Assembly (NCBI GenBank): GCA_039934475.1
Contig: JBDTMC010000181.1
Coordinates: 1-13,852 of the forward strand
Reading direction: 5' to 3'
Origin: JBDTMC01 sp039934475
GTDB lineage: Bacteria; Acidobacteriota; Terriglobia; Bryobacterales; Bryobacteraceae
Length of the DNA: 13,852 nt
The position numbers and the translations under genes are program-made. Below the pieces are notes generated by a model, which saw only the letters and a program-made list of their open reading frames with translations, was not told the DNA's origin and made no database searches. Shown here one piece after another: positions 4,732 through 11,700 of this stretch. Position 1 is the first letter of the stretch, and each line of letters starts with the position of its first letter.

Positions 4732-7700
4732 TTAGGGTTCAAAGTTGAATGCGCTTTCGCCGGGAATCTCGCGAACCTGCGGTTCCGTGGTTAGCAGTAC
4801 AGACGCGGTAGAGGCTGCGATTTGGAGTGCGTTCCGCGTTACCTTTGCGGGGTCGATGACGCCGGCGCCGACCAGGTCCTCGTAAGCGCCAGTGGCGGCG
4901 TTGAATCCGAAATTCGGATTGGTACTGGCGCGAACGGCCTCCAACACAGCGGCGCCGTCGACGCCTGCATTGACGGCAATCTGGCGAACCGGCTCCTGGC
5001 AGGCGTGCTGGACGATAGCGACGCCGGTTTGTTCGTCACCATCCATTGTCAGGTTGCGGAGAGCCTCGCTTGCCCGTAGGAGAGCGATGCCGCCGCCAGG
5101 CACAAAGCCTTCTTCAAGCGCAGCTTGTACGGCACGAACGGCGCTTCTGGCTAAGCCGATGTTCTCTGTCATTTCTGCTTCGGTGGTGGCGCCTACGGTG
5201 ATCGTCGCCACGCCTCCGCCGAGCTTCGCCAGCCGCTCTTGCAGCTTTTCGCGCGTGTAGTCATCGTTCGCATCAGCGATGTGAGCGCGGATTTCCCGCA
5301 GGCGGATGTCGATATCCTCCTGACTGCCGGCGGCGCCGGTGAGTGTGGTGGAATCTTTCGTGACCGTGACGTGAGTGGCGCGGCCCAGGTGGTGGAGGCA
5401 GATGTCGGCCAACTGGATTCCGCTTTCTTCAGTGATGGCTTTGCCGGCGGTGAGGACCGCGAGGTCGCCGAGGATAGCTTTGCGGCGATCGCCGAAGCCG
5501 GGGGCTTTCACCGCACAACAACGGAGGATGCCGCGTATCTTGTTCACCACGAGTTGGGCTAACGCTTCGCCTTCGACCTCACCAGCAATGATCAGGAAGG
5601 GCTTGCCAGCGCGGGCCACTTGCAGCAGCAGTGGCAGCAGAGGAGTGAGGCTGGTGATCTTCTGCTCGTGGAGCAGGATATAGGCATCGTCAAAGGCAAC
5701 CTCCGACATCGCTACGTTGGTGACAAAGTAGGGTGAGACGTAGCCGCGGTCGAACTGCATGCCCTTCCCCATCGCGACCGAAGTTACCAACGCATTCGAC
5801 TCTTCAACCGTGATGACGCCATCCCTGCCCGCCCTGGTGATGGCTTCGGCCACCGCGCTTCCAATCGATTCGTTACCGTTGGCCGCGAGGGCGGCTACGC
5901 GTGCGATCTTATCGCTGGAAAGAGGACTCGCCAGCTTCTTGATCTCGTCTGTGACGACTTCTACGGCCTTGTCGATCCCGCGTTTCAGAGCGGCTGGTAT
6001 GGCGCCGGCAGCGATGGCCTTGACGCCTTCGCGAAAGATGATCTGCGCGAGAATGGCGGCGGTGGTTGCGCCTGCGCCTGCCGTTTCGGATGTCTTCGCC
6101 GCGACCTCGCGCACCATTTGCGCGCCACTGTTCTGGAGCGGGTTGGCGTATTCGATTTCCTTAACTACCGGCGCACCGAACTTCTTCTCGAGGATCACAT
6201 TCCGCCCTTTCGGGCCGAGCGTTACTTTCACAGCGTCAACAATCCGGTTTACACCTAGCAACACGGCGTGGCGAGAACCTTCGGCAAAGGTAATCTGCTT
6301 CGCGGGCGCAGGCGGCGGCGGGAAGCGCGGAGCCTTTGGTGGTGGTGGCGCCGGTGGCGGTGGTGGCGGCGTACCAGTGTCTCGCGGCAAGATGACCGAC
6401 TCAATAAACGGCGCCTTGCTCTCCGCCCCGTGGGCAACGCTGTTAGTCCTCAGGATCAAGCTGGTGAGGACGTGCTTTCCGTCTGATAGTTCGAGGACGA
6501 CGAGGAGGTTTCCTTCAACGCGTGGCGTGACGGGGAACAAGCGGGGAGCGGAGTCCCCTTGCGGTGGGAGGATGATTTGCTTGGATTGCTGCCGCGGTTC
6601 GAACCCGTTCGACTCAAGGCTGACTGTGAGGGTCAAGTCCGTTGGGTTCCCCTGCTCGTCCAGTGGGAATTCGAGCCGGACGGGGTTGGTGGATCGCACG
6701 TCCTCTTTGCCGAGGCCGAAACTAAGGTCAAGCTCAACCAAGTCTCTCAGGCCCGGCGAGGAGGAGCGGCGGATGAGGACAGCGATCAGCGCCTCCTGAC
6801 CAACGGTGACCATGCCGGGGATGCCGGCATCGAGAACGCGCTCGGGCGATTTTACTGGCGTGGCTTGCACCCGCGCCCTGAGAGTCAGGACGACCTTGAG
6901 AATACCCTCGGTGACGTTCTGGAACCCGGAATCGTGATTAGGCCATTCGGTGACCGCCAACTCACGATCCGGCAGTATTTGAAGGGCCTTGATGGGCAGA
7001 GGTTCCAGAGAGACTGGCCGCACCTTGACTCCCAACACGAAGGCGTCGCCGGCAGCATGACGTTGCATGGCACGGCGATACTCGACGTCCCAAATGTAGT
7101 CCGAATTTAGGAAGTCGGGGCTTAGCAAGAGGAGGATGATATCGGCGCATTCCAGATGCAGGCTGATCAGGTTCGCCCAATTCTCACCGGGCAGAATTTC
7201 GCGATCATGCCATTCCCGAATCCAGCTACTGCGGCGTAGTGCAGAGAGATGCTTACTGAGCTCCGTGCGCAGGGGTTCATCGTTATGAGAGTAGGAATAG
7301 AAGACAGAGACGGCTCGATCCGCGGCCGGCCTATGGAGGATGCTGCGAATGCCGCTGGCAACGATGTCCAGAGCCTCCTGCCGATTTGACCACTCGCGCA
7401 GCGGCGGACCGATTCCGGGGAGGATCCAGGCATCGCCGGAAGGGTTGGGTTGAAGGAATGGGCGTTCGAGGAAGACCAGCACCGCCCGTTTCTGTGCCTG
7501 GTGGAAGAGCTCTTCGAGGTAAGGGGTTTGGGCGGACTCAGAATGGTTGAGGACGACAACAAGAGCTGCCGAGTCTAAATACGAATCCAGGCTACCCCGG
7601 CCACTGCTGATCTTTTCCGGGAACTCCAGCGCCATCCAGTCAACGTCACGCTCCTGCCCGCTTTGGAGAAGCGAAAGGCCAAGACTTGAGATGAGGAAGT

Positions 7701-7776
7701 CAGAGAACGAAGCGCAGTTCAGCCGGTCCTTTTCTACCTTCGATGACGAAAGGAGAACAACGCTAACACTGGGCAT
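4732..7776 (-). CDS. TIR domain - GroEL-like chaperonin fusion with dead ATPase site
   Basis: A 1014-residue multidomain protein. Residues 1-148: degenerate TIR-like domain. Residues 155-297: TIR (TIR_2 type) with FYSYSHNDEPLR, a WHDREILPGENW loop and SPDFLNSDYIWDVE; E232 is the candidate NADase glutamate. Residues 305-445: beta-rich region, possibly Ig-like. Residues 468-493: proline-rich linker. Residues 494-1014: complete GroEL-type chaperonin, colinear with E. coli GroEL from its AAKDVKFG start, with VKVTLGPKGRN, MQFDRGYVSPYF, VKAPGFGDRRKA, DYTREKLQERLAKL and GVIDPAKVTR. The catalytic Asp residues are gone: D52 deleted, D87 is A568, D398 is S878. Apical binding residues are kept and the GGM tail is absent. 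The ATG at 7776 lacks a Shine-Dalgarno and follows the upstream stop by 12 bp, so translation may be coupled. It is the last gene of an eight-gene minus-strand array. Role unknown; a defence or stress effector is my inference. Confidence 0.95.
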   Translation of the reverse strand: MPSVSVVLLSSSKVEKDRLNCASFSDFLISSLGLSLLQSGQERDVDWMALEFPEKISSGRGSLDSYLDSAALVVVLNHSESAQTPYLEELFHQAQKRAVLVFLERPFLQPNPSGDAWILPGIGPPLREWSNRQEALDIVASGIRSILHRPAADRAVSVFYSYSHNDEPLRTELSKHLSALRRSSWIREWHDREILPGENWANLISLHLECADIILLLLSPDFLNSDYIWDVEYRRAMQRHAAGDAFVLGVKVRPVSLEPLPIKALQILPDRELAVTEWPNHDSGFQNVTEGILKVVLTLRARVQATPVKSPERVLDAGIPGMVTVGQEALIAVLIRRSSSPGLRDLVELDLSFGLGKEDVRSTNPVRLEFPLDEQGNPTDLTLTVSLESNGFEPRQQSKQIILPPQGDSAPRLFPVTPRVEGNLLVVLELSDGKHVLTSLILRTNSVAHGAESKAPFIESVILPRDTGTPPPPPPAPPPPKAPRFPPPPAPAKQITFAEGSRHAVLLGVNRIVDAVKVTLGPKGRNVILEKKFGAPVVKEIEYANPLQNSGAQMVREVAAKTSETAGAGATTAAILAQIIFREGVKAIAAGAIPAALKRGIDKAVEVVTDEIKKLASPLSSDKIARVAALAANGNESIGSAVAEAITRAGRDGVITVEESNALVTSVAMGKGMQFDRGYVSPYFVTNVAMSEVAFDDAYILLHEQKITSLTPLLPLLLQVARAGKPFLIIAGEVEGEALAQLVVNKIRGILRCCAVKAPGFGDRRKAILGDLAVLTAGKAITEESGIQLADICLHHLGRATHVTVTKDSTTLTGAAGSQEDIDIRLREIRAHIADANDDYTREKLQERLAKLGGGVATITVGATTEAEMTENIGLARSAVRAVQAALEEGFVPGGGIALLRASEALRNLTMDGDEQTGVAIVQHACQEPVRQIAVNAGVDGAAVLEAVRASTNPNFGFNAATGAYEDLVGAGVIDPAKVTRNALQIAASTASVLLTTEPQVREIPGESAFNFEP
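6298..6375 (-). repeat. Proline-codon repeat encoding the TIR-chaperonin linker
   Basis: Low-complexity DNA of repeated GGT/GGC triplets on the plus strand encodes, on the minus strand, residues 468-493 of the fusion: GTPPPPPPAPPPPKAP, then RFPPPPAPAK. It marks the exact junction between the TIR half and the chaperonin half, and is prone to length change by slippage. Confidence 0.85.
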
Positions 7777-7788
7777 AGCAGGGCAGAG

Positions 7789-8061
7789 CTATTGCTGGCG
7801 GCGGCGGTGTTCGCCTCCGCCAAGGGCGCCCACATCGATGAGGACGGCGATGATCAGGAAGATCAGATTGATGCCTTCCAGCGGCCTATGACTGTTCATC
7901 AGCCACGCGTAGGTGAGGGTGGTGATGGGTAGGAAGAGGAAGCCCAGGATGGGGAGGAGCAGGCCGTGATAGGCCCGCTCCAGGTAATTGGAAAGAAGAA
8001 ACGTCAGGAACAGCACGAGACGCGGAAATGCCAGAACCACAATCAGCATCAGGCAAGGCAT
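7789..8061 (-). CDS. Small three-helix membrane protein
   Basis: A 90-residue hydrophobic protein with three likely membrane helices (about residues 2-24, 33-53 and 62-80), a loop motif SNYLERAYHGLLLPILGF and a basic C-terminal tail (GGGEHRRRQQ). I do not recognise a named family; similar small membrane proteins with a conserved LGFLFLPxTTLxYAW stretch occur widely in environmental bacteria, from memory. The start at ATG 8061 has only a distant GAGGT about 11 bases upstream; an internal ATG (residue 5) is possible. It lies 14 bp after the FAH-family gene and 12 bp before the TIR-chaperonin gene, so all three are probably co-transcribed. A link to the TIR protein is suggested by position only. 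Confidence 0.78.
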   Translation of the reverse strand: MPCLMLIVVLAFPRLVLFLTFLLSNYLERAYHGLLLPILGFLFLPITTLTYAWLMNSHRPLEGINLIFLIIAVLIDVGALGGGEHRRRQQ

Positions 8062-8075
8062 TGGTGTACGTTACC

Positions 8076-8921
8076 TCAAATCACGATTTCGGCAGGATTG
8101 GAGAGCGTGCCGATCTCGGGTACGGAAATGGATACGATGTCGCCGGGGTGGAGGGCCGATTCCTCAGTGACGATGATGCCGGTGCCGGTGAGCAGAACGG
8201 AGCCGGCGGGAACAGGGTTGGCGCGCAGCAGGTACTCGAGGAGGGTCTCGATTTTACGGTGCAGCTTACTGGTGTTGACGCTTCCCGCGAATAGCTGTTT
8301 GCCGTCCCGCATGATTGTGCAGGTCATCTCCAGGTTGTAGGGATCGGCCAGCTCGTCGGTGGTGACGATCACCGGACCAAGAGCGCAACACGCCTGGTAG
8401 GTTTTCGATTGCGGCAGATAGAGCGGGTTTTCGCGTTCGATGTCCCACGCCGAGACATCGTTGGCGAGAGTATAGCCGAGTACTTTGCCCTTGCTGCCGA
8501 GGACGACGGCGAGTTCCGGTTCGGGCGCAGTGAATTTGGAATCGGAGCGGATGCCGATGGGTTTATTGGGACCGACGCAAGTGCGAGCGGTGCCCTTGAA
8601 GAACACCTCGGGGCGCGGTTCGCGATACACGTGCGCGTAGAAGCCTTCACGGGTTCCATGTTCACTGTCGCGGAACTCGGCGCTCTGCTTGTAGGTGCAG
8701 CCGCAGGCCCAGACCTCGCGCGGGTGAAGCGGGAGGATGGGAGAAGCATCCTCGGCATGTTTGCTGGCGTGTGCGCGCGCAAAGTCGGCCAGGGATCCGC
8801 CCTCCACCTCCGCCCTCTGGATGAGGTCGAGGATGGTGTATTCCGGTATGGGTCGCGCCGTGGCGTCTTCAAAGATGGCAGCCGTGATGCGGCCGTTCAG
8901 TCGAATTTGTCCCAGTCTCAT
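8076..8921 (-). CDS. FAH-family protein, probable 2-keto-3-deoxy-pentonate dehydratase (XylX/AraD-like)
   Basis: A 281-residue fumarylacetoacetate hydrolase superfamily protein. The C-terminal FAH fold spans about residues 66-281. Family signatures include the EPELAVVLG motif, with E134 and E136 as likely metal ligands, GYTLANDVSAWDIE with D155, and ENPLYLPQSKTY followed by CCALGP. The REVWACGCTY, RPEVFFKGT and ENPLYLPQ stretches resemble XylX-type dehydratases, which convert 2-keto-3-deoxy-pentonate to alpha-ketoglutarate semialdehyde. This fits the gene immediately upstream, an aldehyde dehydrogenase resembling the enzyme for that product; they are 8 bp apart. Other FAH reactions (isomerase, acylpyruvate hydrolase) cannot be excluded. 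The start at ATG 8921 has only a weak Shine-Dalgarno. Confidence 0.85.
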   Translation of the reverse strand: MRLGQIRLNGRITAAIFEDATARPIPEYTILDLIQRAEVEGGSLADFARAHASKHAEDASPILPLHPREVWACGCTYKQSAEFRDSEHGTREGFYAHVYREPRPEVFFKGTARTCVGPNKPIGIRSDSKFTAPEPELAVVLGSKGKVLGYTLANDVSAWDIERENPLYLPQSKTYQACCALGPVIVTTDELADPYNLEMTCTIMRDGKQLFAGSVNTSKLHRKIETLLEYLLRANPVPAGSVLLTGTGIIVTEESALHPGDIVSISVPEIGTLSNPAEIVI

Positions 8922-8929
8922 GAATTGGC

Positions 8930-10375
8930 TCAGTACTTCAGATAAACGGTCTTGTAGTCGCTGTAGAAATCGAGTGCGGCCGGACCCTGCTCCTTCGGTC
9001 CAAAGCTAGAATCCTTGGTACCTCCGAAAGGCAGTTGATATTCCACGCCCGCACTGGGCAGGTTGACGGTGAGCAGGCCCGCTTCCATTTTGTAAACGAA
9101 ATCGAAAACGCGCGACACGTTGGTGGTCTGGATGGAAGCCGAAAGGCCGAAGGGAATGTTGTTGGCGATGGCCATGGCGTCGTCGAAGTTCTTGGCTCGC
9201 ATGACGGCAAGAACGGGGCCGAAGATTTCTTCCTGAGCGATGCTCATATCCGGGGTCACGTCGGCGAAGATGGTGGGCTCGACAAAGTAGCCTTTGTCAT
9301 AACCTTCACCGGTGAGCCGGTTGCCGCCGATGCGCGGCGCGCCGCATTCCTTTTTGCCGACCTCGATATAGTGTAATACCGTATCCAACTGCGATTGATC
9401 GATGGAGGGCCCGATATCGATGCCGGCCTTCATGCCATCGCCCACCTTGAGCTTCTTGGTGCGTTCCACCAGCGCCTCCACGAAGCGATCGTAGATGGCG
9501 TCTTCGACGATCACGCGGCTGGTGGCGGTGCACTTCTGTCCGGTGGAGAAGAAGGAGGCGTTGACGGTGTTCTCAACCGCGGAATTGAAATCGGCGTCGG
9601 CGAGAACGATGGTGGGGTTCTTGCCGCCCATTTCGAGCTGGATGCGCAAGCGGCGCGCCGAGGCTTGTTGATGGAGATGATGGCCGATTTCGCAGGAACC
9701 CGTAAAGGAGATTGCCTTGAGCGGGGCGGCGTTTACCAGCGCATCGCCCAATACGCTACCGGAGCCGGCGACAAAGTTGACGACGCCTTTCGGAATGCCG
9801 GCGTCATGGCATGCTTCCACCAGACGCCAGGCGCTGAGCGGCGAGGAAGAGGCGGGTTTCAGGACAACGGTGTTGCCGCAGATCAATGCGGGCGCCAATT
9901 TCCACGCGGGAATGGCGCTGGGAAAGTTCCACGGTGTGACGAGGCCGATGACGCCCACCGCTTTACGAATGGCGAACATGTGGACGCGGTCGCGTTCAGA
10001 AGGCACCAGCATGCCGTTGAGGCGCGAGCCTTCGCCGGCAAAATAACGAAAGATGTTGATGCTGCGCCGTACCTCGCCCTTGGCTTCGGGAAGGGTCTTG
10101 CCTTCCTCACGGGTCATGTCGGCGGCGATATCGTCGAACCGCTTGTCGAGAAGGTCAGCCGCTTTATACAGCAAGGCTCCGCGTGCGGGCGCGGGCATGG
10201 AGGACCAGGCGGGGAATGCGGCGTGCGCGGCATCGGCCGCGGCAGTGATGTCGGTTGCCTTCCCCTTCACAAACAGCCCGACGACTTCATCGGTATTGGC
10301 CGGATTCCGATTTTCAAACGTATCGCCGGCGACCCATTCGCCGTTGATGTAGTTCGCAAACGTTGGAACACTCAT
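8930..10375 (-). CDS. Aldehyde dehydrogenase, probable alpha-ketoglutarate semialdehyde dehydrogenase
   Basis: A 481-residue NAD(P)-dependent aldehyde dehydrogenase of normal full length. Visible catalytic residues are N150 in TPWNFP, K173 in VLKPA, E248 in QLEMGGKNP and C282 in GQKCTATSR; EEIFGPV also matches the family. The N-terminal NYINGEWV and C-terminal AGVEYQLPFGG resemble B. subtilis YcbD-type alpha-ketoglutarate semialdehyde dehydrogenases, which give alpha-ketoglutarate at the end of pentose or hexarate oxidation. With the FAH-family gene downstream it forms a plausible two-step route into the TCA cycle. AAGGAG at 10389-10384, 8 bases before ATG 10375, is one of the best ribosome sites in the array. 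Upstream sugar dehydrogenase and lactonase genes are not in the window. Confidence 0.9.
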   Translation of the reverse strand: MSVPTFANYINGEWVAGDTFENRNPANTDEVVGLFVKGKATDITAAADAAHAAFPAWSSMPAPARGALLYKAADLLDKRFDDIAADMTREEGKTLPEAKGEVRRSINIFRYFAGEGSRLNGMLVPSERDRVHMFAIRKAVGVIGLVTPWNFPSAIPAWKLAPALICGNTVVLKPASSSPLSAWRLVEACHDAGIPKGVVNFVAGSGSVLGDALVNAAPLKAISFTGSCEIGHHLHQQASARRLRIQLEMGGKNPTIVLADADFNSAVENTVNASFFSTGQKCTATSRVIVEDAIYDRFVEALVERTKKLKVGDGMKAGIDIGPSIDQSQLDTVLHYIEVGKKECGAPRIGGNRLTGEGYDKGYFVEPTIFADVTPDMSIAQEEIFGPVLAVMRAKNFDDAMAIANNIPFGLSASIQTTNVSRVFDFVYKMEAGLLTVNLPSAGVEYQLPFGGTKDSSFGPKEQGPAALDFYSDYKTVYLKY

Positions 10376-10410
10376 GATGATGGCTCCTTCAGAAAGAAAT
10401 AAAGAGTGGT

Positions 10411-10977
10411 TTAGAACTTAACCTGCGGCACGGCCCGGGATTCCGGCGCGGCGCGAAAATAGGCATCGTTACGCTGGAACCCAAAGAGGCCGGCGGCGAT
10501 GTTGTTAGGAAAGAGCTCAATGGTTGTGTTGTACTTCTGAACCGTCTCATTATAACGGCGGCGTTCCACCGCGATGCGGTTCTCAGTGCCGGCGAGTTCA
10601 TCCTGCAGGCGCAGGAAGTTCTCATTGGCTTTCAGATTAGGGTAGTTTTCGACGACCACGAGGAGGCGTCCGATGGCGCCATCCAGTTGTTGGTTGGCTT
10701 GGATCTTCTCCTGGGGGTTACGCGCATTCAGCAGCGAACTGCGGGCGTTGGCCACTGCTTCAATGACTTCTTTCTCATGGGTGGCATAGCCCTTCACGGT
10801 TTCCACGAGGTTGGGAATGAGATCGGCGCGGCGCTGCAGGGCGACATCCACTTGCGACCATGCGCCGTTGATTCCTTCACGCTGCTGGACCAGATCGTTG
10901 CGAACTCCAACGAGTTGTCCGCCGGCGATGAGGAGGCCGAGTAACAGGACACCAATTACGATGAGAGCAACCTTCAT
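10411..10977 (-). CDS. lemA: LemA family protein
   Basis: A 188-residue LemA-family membrane protein. An N-terminal helix (VALIVIGVLLLGLLIAGG) is followed by the family's helical core: LVQQREGINGAWSQVDVALQ, RRADLIPNLVETVKGYATHE, then VIEAVANARSSL, and near the C-terminus RRRYNETVQKYN and FPNNIAAGLFGF. LemA proteins have one N-terminal helix and a long antiparallel helical domain; their role is unclear. LemA and TPM-domain genes are frequent neighbours, and here a TPM gene lies two genes upstream with a nucleotidyltransferase-like gene between. It follows that gene by 12 bp. The Shine-Dalgarno is weak. Confidence 0.93.
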   Translation of the reverse strand: MKVALIVIGVLLLGLLIAGGQLVGVRNDLVQQREGINGAWSQVDVALQRRADLIPNLVETVKGYATHEKEVIEAVANARSSLLNARNPQEKIQANQQLDGAIGRLLVVVENYPNLKANENFLRLQDELAGTENRIAVERRRYNETVQKYNTTIELFPNNIAAGLFGFQRNDAYFRAAPESRAVPQVKF

Positions 10978-10989
10978 GGCGGTGAGGCT

Positions 10990-11694
10990 CTAGAGGCGAT
11001 CGATGGCATCGATCACCACCCCGATCTCCTTTAAATAATTGTCGAAGAGAGAAGCGGCGTCCAGTTCGCGTGGCTTCGTCTTCTCCTCGCGCAAGTCTAT
11101 CAGCATCCGGAACGGCCGTGCGTCCAGGGCGAGTCGCGCTTCGGCTACATCCAGGATCTCGCGTTTCCCCCACGGTACGTCAAGTCCTTTCAAACGGATT
11201 GTGTGGCGTAGGAGCATGCAGAATGTGGAGACCGAATCGGCCATGAGGCGGAGAAGCAGATTCTTGTCGGAGAGGGCTCCGGCGGCCTTTTGGCGCAGAC
11301 GGAGCAGCTTGGCGCGGAGTTCGTGTTCGACGTGGGCGCGGTAGAAGCGGTCGTCGATCTGAATGGAAGAGACGATATCTACGCCATGGAGGAGGCGATT
11401 GCGCTCGCCAATGTCGTGGAACTCGATGGGGAACGAATCGGCGGAACTGCGGACTTCGGCTTCGCTCATTAACAAGGGCGCGGGATTGCCAAGTTCGCGC
11501 CACCAGGTAAAGATGGGTTCGCCGGCGGCGAGTTCGTGGCGCGTCACCTGGCTGAGCACGCACAAGACGTTGATGTCGGAGTAGCGGCCGTGGTGTTCCC
11601 CGGTGGCGGCAGAGCCATAGAGAACTACAGAGATGACGCGGTCGCCATAGGCCTTGGTCAGTCGTTCGACAAGCTGTTTGAGAACTCGTTCCAT
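10990..11694 (-). CDS. Nucleotidyltransferase-like domain protein
   Basis: A 234-residue protein with an N-terminal MNT-type nucleotidyltransferase fold: LYGSAATGEHH, with the GS pair at 27-28, then YSDINVLCVL, where the usual DxD metal motif reads D40-I-N42. A possible third acid is E91 in PIEFHD. The C-terminal part is helical and basic (RAKLLRLRQKAAG), resembling a HEPN-like or substrate-binding helical domain; I cannot tell which. The DxN change may reduce or abolish catalysis, though it may be normal for this subfamily. It lies 6 bp after the TPM gene and 12 bp before lemA. No substrate or partner antitoxin can be identified. Confidence 0.8.
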   Translation of the reverse strand: MERVLKQLVERLTKAYGDRVISVVLYGSAATGEHHGRYSDINVLCVLSQVTRHELAAGEPIFTWWRELGNPAPLLMSEAEVRSSADSFPIEFHDIGERNRLLHGVDIVSSIQIDDRFYRAHVEHELRAKLLRLRQKAAGALSDKNLLLRLMADSVSTFCMLLRHTIRLKGLDVPWGKREILDVAEARLALDARPFRMLIDLREEKTKPRELDAASLFDNYLKEIGVVIDAIDRL

Positions 11695-11700
11695 GGTGAT

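Noticed and set aside
6160..6168. The missing GroEL D52 loop as a frameshift or sequencing error
   Set aside because: The loss is 24 bases in frame, the frame stays open for 1014 codons, and flanking residues align to GroEL on both sides.
6298..6375. GGT/GGC-rich tract as a microsatellite or CRISPR-like repeat
   Set aside because: It is in frame within the TIR-chaperonin gene and encodes a proline linker; there are no spacer-repeat units.
5759..6799. Plus-strand open frame of 346 codons opposite the TIR-chaperonin
   Set aside because: It mirrors the chaperonin and linker codons; the Gly-rich stretch is the reverse of the proline repeat.
4154..8061. A mobile element carrying the TIR-chaperonin gene
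   Set aside because: No transposase, integrase, tRNA, target-site duplication or terminal inverted repeat was seen, and base composition resembles the flanks.
9395..10402. Long plus-strand open frame of 335 codons opposite the aldehyde dehydrogenase
   Set aside because: It is antisense to a complete, well-conserved ALDH with all catalytic residues, and its translation is Gly/Asp-rich with no recognisable motif.
10990..11694. A MNT/HEPN toxin-antitoxin pair
   Set aside because: No adjacent HEPN gene is present; the neighbours are TPM and LemA genes and the metal motif is altered.
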